A model generated the notes under the pieces. It had not been told where the DNA came from and did no database searches. It saw only the letters and a list, made by a program, of their open reading frames with translations. A DNA stretch of 64,000 nt from JANNGC01 sp043757045 (GTDB taxonomy: Bacteria > Verrucomicrobiota > Verrucomicrobiia > Limisphaerales > SIBH01), in NCBI GenBank assembly GCA_043757045.1, contig JAYVQC010000241.1, positions 1-64,000 on the forward strand, given 5' to 3'. The position numbers were made by a program, and so were the translations under genes. Below, piece after piece: positions 33,091 through 46,900 of the stretch. The stretch's first letter is position 1; the number at the start of each line of letters is the position of its first letter.

Positions 33091-34903
33091 GCTCGCCTCC
33101 GCCAGCGCCGTGTCTATCCGCTGGTCCGCCGGCACGAGCGATCCGCTCAACATCAAGACCCCGCGCATTTACGTCACAGGGCCTGGCTCCGCCCAACTCA
33201 GCGACATCAAGGCCGCCGTGCCGAAAGCGCCGCTAGCCCAGGTCGCGCCCGGCGTCTGGCACTTGCGCGCGGAACTTGTCGTCGAGGAAGGCGCACGCCT
33301 CGTGCTCTACGGCACCAAGCTCGGCGGCGACGTGGACGAACTCCGCCTCCAGAGCAACAACACCGGCAGCCCGATCAACGACATCATCTTCCTCAGCGCC
33401 GACTGGGGCACGCTCGACATTCGCAGCACCAAGATCACTTCGTGGGACGACGCGGTGAACGGACCCGACACCGAATACAACGTCTATAAACGCTCCTTCG
33501 TCCGCATCCGCTCGGTGCTCGGCACGAATGGCGTGACACCCTTCGAGTCCCGCATGGACATCATTGACAGCGACGTGGGCTACCTCGGCTCGCACAACGC
33601 CGAAGCCTACGGACTCGTGTGGAAAGTGCTCGAAGAGAAAAACCCCGCCGACCGTCCTTACGGCGCGCTCACGAACCTCTATGCCCTCGTGAACGTGTAC
33701 GGCAACGTCTTCCGCAGCCGTCTTCACCACATGTATTTCGGCCACTACTCGTTCGGCTCCTACGGCCAGCACATGGCCGACAACGAGGTGGACCACAACG
33801 TCGGCTACGGACTCGACCCGCACGATGACTCGGACTATCTCCTCATCGAGCGCAACAACGTCCATCACAACGGCTGGCACGGCATCATCGCCTCGCAACG
33901 CTGCGATCACGCCATCATCCGCAACAACATCACCTGGAACAACGGCAAGAACGGCATCATGCTCCACCGTTATTGCAACGACTCGCTCATCGAGGGCAAC
34001 CGCACCTTCCGCAACGGCGACGCCGGCATCGCGCTCTTCGACAACTACCGTACTATCGTCCGCAACAACGTCAGTCTGGAAAACGTCACGGCGGGCATTC
34101 GGCTTTCCGTCGGCCCGGCGGACAACATCATCCATAACAACGAGTTCGCCGACTGCGACAGCTTCGGCATCTATCTCTACAAAGGCGTGGACGCGCCTGC
34201 GCCCGGCGATAACGGCAAGCCCAAACGCAACGTCTTCCGCAACAACTGGATCCACGACAACCGGGGCCACGGCATCTTCTCTACCAGCGGCGACGACAAC
34301 ACGTTCTCGCAAAACATCTTCGAGCGGAACGCGAACCTCATCTACTTCGTCAACGGCCAGCGCAACATCTTCGAAAGCAATTCCGTGCCGGCCGGCGTCA
34401 CGCTGCGGATGCAGGGCCTGCCGAACATTCTGACCTCCACAATTATCCGCAACCAGGCCGCGCTGCCCATCCAGGTGGACAACTACAGCACCGCAAATTT
34501 CGAGGACACGTCCGGGAAAATTTTCGACCCCGAGGAACCCGGCATCGCCACCGTCGCCTCGCCCACCGGCTCGTCGCTCATTCTCTCCACGGTGGACATC
34601 GCGAAAACTTCCTTCGTCCGCACGCGCGCCTTCAAGGTGCGCCCGAACGCCGGCTCCGTGCTCGTCACGCCCACGGTCTGGAACGTCACCGGCGACTTCA
34701 GCAAACGCTGGCTCGTGCAGGCGGGCAGCGCCACCTCGAGCATCATCTACACGGTGGGCGATCTCGAACCGGGCCGTCTCTACACCGTGACCAAGAACGG
34801 AGCCGGGAGCAATTTCACCGCGGACCCCACCGGCACCATCACCTTCACCGACACGGGCGTGTCCACCGGACTCACGGAATTCGTGATTGCACTGAAGCTC
34901 TGA
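33026..34903 (+). CDS. algG: AlgG-like mannuronan C5-epimerase (right-handed beta-helix)
   Basis: A 625-residue exported protein. Signal peptide from ATG 33026 (core LLSAFCFLLLLASASA), then an N-terminal beta region and a right-handed parallel beta-helix made of NNxxxxNGxxGI-type coils (NNVHHNGWHGIIAS, NNITWNNGKNGIML, FRNGDAGIALF). The hallmark AlgG motif DPHD is at residues 264-267 (GYGLDPHDDSDYLL). AlgG converts mannuronate to guluronate in the nascent polymer in the periplasm. The length is somewhat larger than in Pseudomonas. It lies between algD and the PL6 protein, consistent with polymer modification. Confidence 0.87.
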   Translation: MNSLKPRTPFCFLLSAFCFLLLLASASAVSIRWSAGTSDPLNIKTPRIYVTGPGSAQLSDIKAAVPKAPLAQVAPGVWHLRAELVVEEGARLVLYGTKLGGDVDELRLQSNNTGSPINDIIFLSADWGTLDIRSTKITSWDDAVNGPDTEYNVYKRSFVRIRSVLGTNGVTPFESRMDIIDSDVGYLGSHNAEAYGLVWKVLEEKNPADRPYGALTNLYALVNVYGNVFRSRLHHMYFGHYSFGSYGQHMADNEVDHNVGYGLDPHDDSDYLLIERNNVHHNGWHGIIASQRCDHAIIRNNITWNNGKNGIMLHRYCNDSLIEGNRTFRNGDAGIALFDNYRTIVRNNVSLENVTAGIRLSVGPADNIIHNNEFADCDSFGIYLYKGVDAPAPGDNGKPKRNVFRNNWIHDNRGHGIFSTSGDDNTFSQNIFERNANLIYFVNGQRNIFESNSVPAGVTLRMQGLPNILTSTIIRNQAALPIQVDNYSTANFEDTSGKIFDPEEPGIATVASPTGSSLILSTVDIAKTSFVRTRAFKVRPNAGSVLVTPTVWNVTGDFSKRWLVQAGSATSSIIYTVGDLEPGRLYTVTKNGAGSNFTADPTGTITFTDTGVSTGLTEFVIALKL

Positions 34904-34917
34904 TTTTTTCCGCCGAC

Positions 34918-37900
34918 ATGATGAACTACGTGTTAGAAAAAACTTTGGTGACAATGGGAAAGCCGTGTCGCCTGGCGGCGGCGCTGCTGATGGGTGCCGT
35001 TGGTCTCACGACTCTGGCCCCCGGCGCGGAAGTGGTCGTCACGAACGCCGCCAGCATCACCGCCGCCGCGCTCGCCGCCCAGCCCGGCGACGTCATCGTC
35101 ATGCAGGATGGCGTGTGGCCCGACGCAGACATTCTCTTCGCCTCCTACGGCACCGAAGCCCAGCCCGTCACGATCCGCGCGCAGACGCTGGGACGAGTGC
35201 ATCTCACCGGCCAGTCCCGCCTGCGGATGGCGGGTGCCCATCTCGTCGTGGACGGACTCATCTTCACCAATGGCTACCGCACCAGCGGCGACGTCATCGC
35301 CTTCCGTGACAGTTCCTCCTCGGTGGCGTTCAACTCGAAACTGATCAACTGCGCGGTCATTGGTTACAATCCGCCGAACCCCACCAATGACACCAAGTGG
35401 GTCTCGATCTACGGCGCGAGCAACCGCGTCGAGAGCTGCCATTTCCGCGGCAAGGCCAACGTCGGCACCACGCTCATCGTCTGGGTCAGCGAGCTGCCCG
35501 ATCCGAACAACCCGAACTACCACGTCATCACGCGCAATTATTTCGGCCCGCGCCCGATCCTCACCGCTGCGTCGAACGGCGGCGAAACCATCCGCGTCGG
35601 CACCTCGGATTACTCGATGAACATTTCGCGCACCACGGTCGAGGACAACTTCTTCGAGCGGTGCAACGGCGACGTGGAAATCATCTCCAGCAAGTCCTGC
35701 GAAAACATTTATCGCCGCAACACCTTCTGGGAATGCGAAGGCGCGCTGACCCTCCGGCACGGCAACAACTGCACCGTCGAGGGCAACTATTTCTTTGGCA
35801 ATCTCCAGACCAACACCGGCGGCGTCCGCATCATTGGCGAGAACCACCGCGTGTTTAACAATTACTTCGAGAACCTGCGCGGCTCGTCGTCGCGCGCGCC
35901 GCTTGCGTTCATGCAGGGGCTTCCGAACTCACCCCTCAACGGCTATTTCCAGGTCAGCAACGCCACCGTCGCCTTCAACACGTTCGTAAATTGCAACAAC
36001 ACCTTCGTGGTCGGCTTGTCCGGCACCGTGGGCGGTTTGCCCACGTCGCTGCCGCCCAAGGATTCCACGGTGGCGAACAACATCGTGCTTCAGACCTCGG
36101 GCCGGATCGTGGATTTGCGGCTGGGACCGGAGAACTTCACCTGGACCTCGAACTTGTTTGCCAGCACCACGCTGGGCATCACCAATCCGGGCGTGCTGCC
36201 GGTGAACGCGTTGCTGGTCACGAACGGCGTGGATGGAATTTATCGTCCGAGCGTGGCGAGTCCGGCACTGGGGCGTGCGGCGGGCGGGTTTGATTTTGTG
36301 ACGACGGATTTTGAAGGCCACGCGCGTCCGCTCTCGGGCAAGGACATGGGTGCGGATCAGGCGTCGGCCGCGCCGCGCACGAGCGTGCCGCTGTCGGCGC
36401 TCGCCACGGGTCCGCTGTGGATGCGAGTGAGTGGCTCGGTGGTGTCGTGGCCGCCGCCCGCGCCGATTTTTTATGGCACCACGCTGGGCGGTTTGCAGTT
36501 GAACGCGCAGGCGAATGCGGCGGGGACGCTGGCGTATGATCCGCCCGCCGGCACGCTGCTCGCCGCAGGATCGAACCAGGTGTTACGGGTGGTGTTCACG
36601 CCGGTGGACACGATCAGTTTTTCGAGCGTGGCGCAGACGGTCACGCTGCACGTTTTGCAGGCTCCGGCGGTGGTGACGTGGCCGCACCCGGCGGAGGTGG
36701 CTTATGGCACGGCGTTGTCGGCGGCGCAGTTGAATGCGTCGGCGAATGTCGCGGGATCGCTGGCCTACAACCCGACGCTGGGCACGGTGTTGAACGCGGG
36801 GACGGGGCAGGTGTTGCGGGTGGTCTTCACGCCGAACGACGTGGCGAATTTCGCGAGTGTGACGCAGCAAGTGGTGTTGAACGTGGCGAAGGCGCTGCCG
36901 AATGTGATCTGGTCCACGCCGGCGGCGGTGGAGCAGGGTTCGGTTTTGGGTGGCGTGCAGTTGAACGCCTCGGTGGCGGTGCCGGGTTCGTTTGTTTATG
37001 GGCCGGCGGCGGGAACGGTGCTCGCGGCGGGGAGCGGGCAAATTTTGTCCACGGTGTTCACGCCGGCGGACGGGGCGAATTATTTCACGGTCACGCAGAC
37101 GGTGGAGATCAACGTGACCATTGGCGGGCGGACGTTGCCGCGCCTTTCTTGGGCGCAGCCGGCGCCGGTGTTGTTTGGCACGCCGCTGGGGGCGTTGCAG
37201 TTGAACGCGTCGGCAAATGTGTTGGGCACCTTCAGGTACTCGCCGCCGTCGGGCACGGTGTTGCCGGTGGGCAACGGAAATGTGCTGCGGGTGACGTTCA
37301 CGCCGAATGACGGAGATAATTTCGTCGCGGCGACGCAGAGCGTGACGTTGAGCGTGGCGCCGCTGACGAGCAACGCCTTGCTGCGTGTGGCTTACGTCGT
37401 GCCGTTCAATCGCATTCCGCAAGCGCACGCGACAGCGACGTTGCGCGGGCTGGTGCGGCAGTATCAGGATTTTTTTGCGGCGCAGATGGCGAACAACGGT
37501 TTCGGCCGGCGCTCCTTCACGCTGGAGACGGAGGCGGATGGCGTGACGCCGGTGATTCATGTGCTCACCGTGCCGCAGACGGACAGTTTTTTGCGCGGGG
37601 ACATTTACGGGCAGCGCGTATTGGATGCGGCCCGCGGCGCGGGGTTGCCGGTCGGAGCGCCGGGACAGCTTTGGTGGCTGATCCCCGAAGTGCATGTGCA
37701 GAATCCCGACGGCACGATAAGCGGCAGCTTTGAACTCGGCGTCCACACGAACACGTCACCCATCAGCTCGGGCTGGGCGATCAGCAGCAGCGAAAAACTG
37801 GCCCTGTATCAGACGAAGTACCAGACGAACGCGCTGCTTTACGACGGACGCATCGTGCCGGAACTGGGGCCGTATCCGCTGGTCCAGGATGTGTCGTTCC

Positions 37901-40900
37901 CGTGGTTCGAGGGCATCACACTCTCAGGCATCAGCTCGTCGGTGGTCGGCTCGGGGGCGCGGAGCATCGGCTCGGCGTTCGGTCTGCCGCATGATTTTCG
38001 GAACGACGAAAATTTCAACGGCAACCTGATGGGCTTCGGCTTCCGGGGCATCCGCGGCGTGTTTCACCCGGAGCTGTATCTCTACAATTACTGCACGCTT
38101 TCCTACGCCTCGGCGCTGAACTTGAGCGCGAATCCGTTCTTCAGCCCCGGACGTCTCGCGACGGACATCGTGCCGCCGAACGTGAGCGTCACGACCTCCG
38201 GCCCCCGCGCGCCCTTCGGCGGTCTGCTCGACATTGAATTCACCGCCACGGACGACCAGGCATTGCACTCGGCGGTGCTGACGTGGGAACAGTCGGCGGA
38301 TTTCGTGATGGCCGAGGAGATGTTACTGAACGGCACGTCGGCGGGCGGTACTTTTTCCACCGCCTTTTATTTGCCGGGCCAGACGAACCGCTACCGCGTC
38401 ACGGTCTATGATCGTTTCGGCAATGAGCGTTCGGCCACGACCACCATCGTGCCGTCCGTGCCGGTCAACCAGGCTCCGCAGCCCTTCATCCGCGTCCGCC
38501 CCGTGATCGCGGGACCGGGTGAGGATGTGCTGCTGGATGCCTCGGAAACTTTTGATCCAGAACACACCGTGGGCTTCCTCGAAGTGGAATGGGATCTCAC
38601 CGGTGATGGAAACTTCGACACCGCGCCCACCAGCGAACTGGCGGGCCTGTTCAACTTCAGCACGCTGGGCAGCCGCCTCATCCGCGCGCGCCTCACGGAC
38701 CCGGCGGGTGATGTCGCCATCTCCGCGCCCGTGGCCCTGAACATTGTGGATTGCCAGACGGGCCTTTCTCCGACCAGCCGCAGCCACGGCTACGGAGGCG
38801 GCGCGAACAAAGTCACCGTCACGGCGGGACCGAAATGCCGCTGGCTGCCCGTGACCACGAATGACTGGATCACGCTCACGAACGGAAACTATCCCGTCGG
38901 TCGCGTCACTTCTGCCCCCGTTTCCTGTTACGAGGCGGTGGGACCTTCGCCGGTGGGACCGAGAGTGGACGGGCCGGAATTCACCGGCACCGTGGTCCTC
39001 AACTACACCCTCGCGGCCAACCCGCTCTTCACCGAGCGGCGCGGTTACATCTTCATTGGCGATCAAATTTACACGGTCATCCAGCAGCCGGCGGTCTGCA
39101 CGTTCTCGATTTCACCGACCAACCGTTTTCATGGCTACGGCTCCGGCGGCAGCGGCACCATCAAAGTCACGCCCAAGGCGAGCTGCCCGTGGACGGCGAT
39201 CAACACGAACTCCTGGATCACCATCACCTCGGGCGGCAGCGGCACGGGCACGGGCACGGTGAACTACGTCATCGGCGAGAACCGTGTGACCGGGCGGCGC
39301 TCGGGCAACATCGTGATTGATGACCGCGTCTTCACCGTCTCGCAGTGGGGTACGAACTGTGAAGTCGCCGTCAACCCCGCGACGCGCGAGCACTCCGCCA
39401 GCCCTGAGGCCGTCACCAACACGATCAGCACGGCTTCGCTTTGCCCGTGGGTGGTCGAGAACACGAACGGCTGGATCAGCATCCTGTCGCCGTTGAGCGG
39501 AAACATTTCGAGCAACCTCATCTATTCTGTCGCGCCGAACTTCGGCGCGGAGACGCGCACCGGTGTCGTGACGGTCAACGGCGAGACGTTGATCATTACA
39601 CAGTCGGCGTGCTCGTTGTCCATCGAACCGGCGGCGCGCGCGCATCTGTTCTCCGCGTCCACGGGTTCGATCTGTGTCGCGGCGGGACCGATTTGCGCGT
39701 GGTCGGTGAGCACCACGAACACTTGGATTTCTATCCTGTCCGCGTCGAGCGCGATCAGCACGGGGCGTGTGGATTATGTCGTCGAGGCCAATCCCATCAG
39801 CGTGGCGCGCGTCGGCGTCATCTCGGTGGCGGGGTATGAGTTCCTCATCACGCAAGACCCGAAGCCGTGTTATTTCGCGGTCACGAACATGGACGAGGCG
39901 CGCAGCGAAAGCTTCGGCGAGAGCGGCGGCGACAGTGCCATTTACATCTACACCGACATCGGCTGCAACTGGACGGCGGTCTCGGACTCGACGTGGATTT
40001 CCATTCTCGACGGCGCTTCCGGCCACGGTTCCGGCACGGTCATCTTCGTGGTCGCGCGCAACGCCGGCCCGGCCCGCAGCGGCCTCATCACGGTCGCGGG
40101 CGAGGATTATCACATCACGCAGGCCAGCGGCGTGCGCGAGGTGCGGCTCACGGACACGGTCGTGGCGAGCGGGCAGACCAACGCGATTTACATCATCCTC
40201 GATGCGCACGGCGGCGAAAACACGCTGGCCTTCAGCCTGTGCTACGACACGAACTTGCTCGCCTTCGCCTCGGCGTCCTTGCTCCCGTCCGCGCCACTCA
40301 CGGCGGTGTTGACGGTGGCGAACCAGCAGGCGGCGCAGGGCCAGGTCGGCCTCACCGTCGCGATGCCCAACGGCTTCTCGCTCCCCGCCGGCACCGGCAC
40401 GGTGGTGAAAGTTTTGCTCGCGGGCAAACTGGTCAACGGCAAGCCCTACACCACGGTCAGCGTGTGCGACGCGCCCGTCGCGCGCTCCTTGACGGACGCG
40501 GGTTCTCCGCCTTCCGCGCTGACGGCGAGTTTCGGCAGCAGCACCGTGCGCGTGCTCGGCCTGTGCTCGCTGGCCGAAGCGCTGGACGTGACGAATCTGA
40601 CCTTCGTGACCGGCCCGATCCCGTGGGGCTGCCAGGCGGAAGTGACGCACGATTTCGAAGATGCGGCCGTGAGCGGCACGGTGCCGGCGAGCGGTGAATC
40701 CTATTTTGAAACCACCGTGACCGGCCCCGGCACGTTGAGCTTCTGGTGGAAAGTATCGAGCGAACTGGACAACGATCGTCTGCGTTTCTACATGGACGGC
40801 GGCACGCAGTTCACCCTCTCCGGCGAAGTGGACTGGGAGGCGCGCACCTTCAGCGTGCCGGCCGGCGCGCACACCTTCCGCTGGCGCTACAACAAAAACC

Positions 40901-43900
40901 TCGGGACGATCACGAACGGCCAGGATCGCGCGTGGGTGGATCGGGTCGTCTATGAGGCCGCGCCGCCGAGCATCACCAGCCAGCCCGTGGCGCAGGCCGT
41001 GGATCAGGGCGCGACGGCGACCTTCAGCGTGGCGGTCGCGGGCCAGGCTCCGTTCACGTATCAATGGCGGTTGAACAATGCGCCGCTGGTCGAGAACGCG
41101 GTCATTCGCGGCACCATCACGCCCACGCTCACGCTCTCGAATGTGCAGCCCTCGCAGATCGGAAATTACTCCGTCGTCATCACCACGGCGCAGGGCGCGC
41201 TGGTCAGCTCGAACGCGCCGCTCACCGTCACGCCGCTGTTGCCGCTGCCCGAGGCGCTCGACACCACGTTCAACATCACGTCGAGCGGCAACGCGAACTG
41301 GGTCGGCCAGGCGCTCGTCTCGCACGACGGCGTGGACGCGGGCCGCAGCGGGCCGATCACGCACAACCAGTCGTCATCGTTCCAAACCATCATCAACGGC
41401 CCCGGCACACTCCGCTTTTGGTGGAAAGTTTCCTCCGAATCCGGTGACCGCCTGCGCTTTCTCATCAATGGCGTCGAGCAGACCGGCATCACGGGTGACG
41501 TGGACTGGCAGGAAAAAATTTACACTCTCGGCCCCAACGCCCAGACGCTGCTCTGGACTTACGCGAAAAATTCCAGCGGCTCGCTGCTCGAAGATCGCGG
41601 CTGGGTGGATGAAATCCGCTTCCTCCCGCAAGCCGTCGCCATCACCGCGCAGCCCACGAACCAGATCACCGACCAGGGCACGAACGCCCTCTTCGCCGTG
41701 GGCGTGAGCGGCACCCCGCCCATTTATTATCAATGGCTGTTCAACAACGCACCCATCCCCGGCGCGAACAGCGCGACGCTCAATGTTCCCAACGTGCAGC
41801 CTGCGAACAACGGTCTCTACTCCGTCTTCGTCACCAACGTCGTCGGCAGCACGACCAGCTCGAACGCCTCCTTGCTTGTGAACCTCCTCGTCCCGCTGGC
41901 CGAGGCGCTCGACACCACGAACCTCACCTGGACTACCACCACGACCCCCGCCGGAGCCGCGCCGTGGGTCGGCCAGGTCGCCACTTCGCACGACGGCACC
42001 GACTCCGCCCGCACCGGCATCATCGGGGACGGCGTCACCACCACGCTCGCCACCACGCTGACCGGACCCGGCACGTTCTATTTCTGGTGGAAAGTTTCCT
42101 CGCAAGGTGCCGGCTCCGACCGCCTGCGCTTCTACATCAACGGCTCCGCGCAGGAGGACATCTCTGGCGAAGTGGACTGGACTTTCCGCAGTTGGACCAT
42201 CCCCAGCGGCGCGAACCAGATCGTGGATTTCCGTTACGTGAAAAACGCCAGTGGCAAGGCCGGCCTCGACATGGGCTGGGTGGACCAGGTGCGTTACGTG
42301 CCGAACGGCACGCCCACCGCGCCGTTCTTCGCCGTGCAACCGGCCCCTCGCACCGTGGTCGTGCCGGCGGGCGTCAGCTTCAACGCCCTGGCCGGCGGGT
42401 CCACGCCGCTCAATTACCAATGGCAGTTCAACGGTGTGCCGCTGACCAACGGCGCCGGCATCGCCGGCGCTACGACCACCAACCTCACGCTCAGTGGCGC
42501 GGCGGCGGCCGTGGCGGGAAATTATTCCGTGCTCGTCACGAACAGCGCGGGGGCCACGCTCAGCGCGCCGGCCTCGCTCACCGTCATCACCGCGCCTTTC
42601 ATCACGAACGCGCCGGTGGACCGCTACGCCGTCGCCGGATCGAACGCCGTCTTCAACGTCGGCGCGCTCGGCCAAGCCCCGCTCACCTACCAGTGGATGC
42701 GCGACGGCACGAACCTGATCAACGGCGCGAAGTTCAGCGGCGTCACCACTTCCAATCTCACCATCCTTAGCGCGCAGGTGGCAGATGAAGGAGTTTATTC
42801 CGTCATCGTGAGCAACGCCGCCGGTACCGCAAGCAGCTTGCAAGGCGCAGGCACGCTCACCGTTTGGAGCGCGGCGCGCAGCGGCGTGATTGCGAACAGC
42901 GGGAACACCTTGCTCGAAGCGAACGTGACCGGACCGGGCACGATTAAGTTCGCGTGGAAAGTTTCCTCGCAGACGAACAGCGACTCCTTCCTCTTCCTGC
43001 GTGGTGCGACGGAACTTGCCCGCATCTCCGGCGAAGTGGACTGGCAGCAGCAGACGTTCGCCATTCCGGCGGGCGCGCACACCTTGCGCTGGCAGTACGT
43101 GAAGGACGCGGCCGGCAGCGCCGGTTCCGACGCGGGCTTCCTCGATCATGTGGAGTTCATTTCCGACACCGCCGTCGCGCCCCAGGTCACGGGGCAGCCG
43201 ACGGGCCGCACCGTGTTCTCAGGTAGCACCGTGAGCTTCGACGCAACGGTGACCGGCTCCATGCCGCTCACCTATCAATGGCGTTTGAACGGCACGCCGC
43301 TGTTCAACTCCGCCAGCATCGGCGGCGCGCAGACGCCGCGTCTCACGCTCTCCGGTCTCACGCTCGGCCAGGCGGGCAGCTACTCACTGCTCGTCAGCAA
43401 CGCGGCGGGCGTCGTCACCAGTTCAAACGCCGCGCTCGTCGTCAATGCCCTTCCGGCGGGCAACGCGCCCGTCATCACCACGCCGCCCACGAGTTATCAG
43501 ACGAGCGAGAACGCTTCTGTGACTTTCACCGTCGCCGCGACCGGCGCGGCCCCGCTCAGTTATCAATGGTTCTTGAACGGCGCTCCGCTCGCGAACGTCG
43601 CCGGAGCCAGCCCCGTCAGTGGCGCGACCACCGCGAGCCTCAGCTTGAGCAACGTGCAGGCGACGCAGGCGGGCAACTACACCGTGGTCGTCAGCAACGC
43701 CGTCGGCCTCGCCAGCGCCCGCGCTTCGCTCTCCGTCCTCACGCTCGGCGAGGCGGCAGGCGCTCCCTACATCGCCTTCGCCCAGGCCGGCAACGCCTCG
43801 TGGATCGCGCAGACCAGCGCCACCGCGCACGACGGCGTGGACGACGTCCGCTCCGGCGTCATTAATCACGGCGAAAATTCGCGCCTGGAAACGTATGTCG

Positions 43901-46900
43901 AGGGACCGGGCACCGTGACCTTCTGGTGGAAGGTTTCCTGCGAAGCGAGCGATGACAATTTGCGCTTCTACATCGGCGCTTCCGAAATGATCCGCATCTC
44001 CGGCGAGGTCCCGTGGGAGCAGAAAACTTACGCCGTTCCCGCCGGCACACAGTTGCTCAAGTGGCGCTACGGCAAAGGCACCAGTGGCACGGCGGGCCAG
44101 GACGCGGGCTGGGTGGACGACATCACTTACATGCCCAGCACGATCAATGTCGCGCCCGTCATCACGAACCAGCCGGTGAGCCTCAGCCTCCTCGCCGGTC
44201 ACACTGCGATCTTCGGCGCGGGCGCGGGCGGCTCGATGCCCCTGACCTTCCAATGGCGCTCGAATGGCGTGCCGGTTTTGAATGGCAACGGCGTGAGCGG
44301 CGCGCGTGGCCCGCGTTTGACCATCCTCAGCGTCCCGGCGCAGTCGGCGAACTACTCGCTCTTCGTGAGCAACGCCGCCGGCACAGCCACGAGCGCGGTG
44401 GTGATGTTGAACGCCACGTCCGTTCTCTCCGCGCCGATCATTTCACTCCAGCCCACGAACCGCAGCGTGACCGAGGGCGAGTCCGCGAGCTTCAGCATTC
44501 TCGCCAGCGGCGCGCTGCCGCTCACCTATCAATGGCTGCTCAATGGCGTCCCGCTGGTGAACGGCGCGGGTGTGAGCGGCGCGACCACCAACACGCTTTC
44601 GCTCAACAACGTGCAGGCCGCGCACATCGGCACGTACTCGGTGGTCGTCAGCAATTCCGCCGGCACCGCGGTCAGCAGCCCCGCGTCGCTCACGGTGCTC
44701 ACGATGAGCGAAGTGGTGGGCGCTCCGTATTTGAATCTCGCCGTGCTCGGCCAGCCGTGGCTCGTGCAGAACAGCTCGACCTATACGCCCGGCACGACCA
44801 ACGGCGGCGCTCGCCTCATCGTCAGCGTGCCGGCCTCGATCACCACCCAGCCCGCCGGACAGTCGGTGGTGGAAGGCAACGACGCGATGTTCACCGTCGG
44901 CACGGCTGGCTCGCCTCCGCTCTTCCTGCAATGGCGTTTGAATGGCGTGGCGCTCTTGGACGGCAACGGCCTCAGTGGGGTGAATTCCAACACGCTGGTC
45001 ATCAGTGGCGTGCAGCCCGTGGACGCGGGCAATTACTCCGTCACCGTCAGCAACGCCGTCGGCTTCGTGATCAGTTCCAACGCCGCGCTCGTCGTGCTCA
45101 CGCCGCCGAGCATCACCACGCCGCCCGCCGCGCTCACCGTCGCCGAAGGTGCTCCGGCCTCTTTCACCGTCCTCGCCGCTGGCACCGCGCCGCTGTCCTA
45201 CCAGTGGAAGCGCAACGGCACGAACATCGCCAACGGCGGCAGCGTCAGCGGCGCGAACACAGCCACGCTCACCTTGAACAACGCGCAGCCGTTGCAGGGC
45301 GGTCTTTACTCGGTCGCGATCAGCAACACGGCGGGCGGCATCGTCAGTTCGCCCGTCCAGTTCAGCGTCATCGCCGCACTCACGGTCGGCGAGGCGATGA
45401 ATGCGCCGTATCTCACCTGGAGCACCGACCTCGGTGCGCCGTGGACGGTGCAGACAAACGTGACGCACGACGGCGAGGCGGCGGCGCAGAGCGGCACGAT
45501 TGTGGACGGCACTTCGAGCACGCTCGAAACGACCGTGGTCGGCCCCGGCACGATTCGTTTCTGGTGGCGAGTTTCTTCGCAGACCAACGCGGACCATCTG
45601 ACCTTCTCGGCCAACGGCGCAACGTGGGCGCAAATTTCCGGCCTGACGGGCTGGCAGTATCAATCCTTCGTCGTCCCCGGCGGACTCGTGACCTTGCGCT
45701 GGACGTACAGCAAGGACGCGGGCGGCTTCACGGGCTTGGATCGCGGCTGGTTGGATGAAGTGGACTTCGTCCCGAGCAGCGGCCCGTCCGTGCCGGTGAT
45801 TGTGCAGGAACCAGTCGGCGTGGAGGTGAACCCCGGCGAGAATGTGAGCTTCTCCATCCAGGCGCTCGGCACTGCGCCGCTCAGTTATCAATGGCGCTTC
45901 GAAGGCCAAGAACTCGGCGACGGCGGCAACGTCCTCGGCTCGAAGACGCCGACGCTGACCATCAGCGGCGTGAATCAGGCGCAGGCCGGCCTTTACGATG
46001 TGGTGGTGCGGAACCCCTACAGCCTCGACATCAGCGAGCAGGTGTTTCTGAGCGTGATTCCGGTCATCTCAATCCCGGTCGCGGTGGACACCGATCACAC
46101 GAATCTGCTCTGGGTCAGCGGCGCAACCGTCGGCGGCCTGCCGTGGCGCGGCCAGACCAACATCAAGTCCGACCTGATTGACGCAGCGGTGAGTGGCACG
46201 ATTGGTCACGGCATGACGAGTTGGGTGCAGACCGTGGTGTCCGGCCCGGGCGCGATTTCCTTCTTCTGGAAATGCTCTTCGGAAACGAACCAGGATCGGA
46301 TGCGCTTCACGGTGGACGGCGTGGAAGTGGCGAACATCTCCGGCGAGACCGACTGGCGGCAGCGCACCTTCACGATCAATGATCCCGGCACCATGTTGCG
46401 CTGGTCTTACACCAAGAGCGCGACCGGACTCTCCGGCCTCGACCGCGCGTGGCTCGATCAAGTCGTCTTTGGTCCGACCGCGCCGATCATCACGAACACC
46501 AGCCAGAATGTGTTCGTCGTGGACGTGGGCACGACCGTGCGCTTCAACGTGGCGGCGAGTGGAACCACGCCCTTGAGCTACCAGTGGAGTTTCACGCCGC
46601 CCGGTTTGCTGCACGGCACAAACCTGCTCAACGGCAACACCAATCTCCCGCTCTACCCCGGCTTCCTCGTTGGCGCGGTGGGCAACCGCCGCCTGACCAT
46701 CTCGAATGCGCAGCCTGAACAGAGCGGCACGTACGAAGTGGAAGTCTCGAACCCCGCCGGTTCTGCCGTCAGCCCGCCGTTCACGCTGCAAGTGATTCCG
46801 TCGTTGCCGCTCGCCGACGCGTTGAACACCAATCTCATCTGGGAAACCTACGGCTACTCGTGGTGGGTCGGCTCGACGAACATTCATCGTGACGGCCTGG

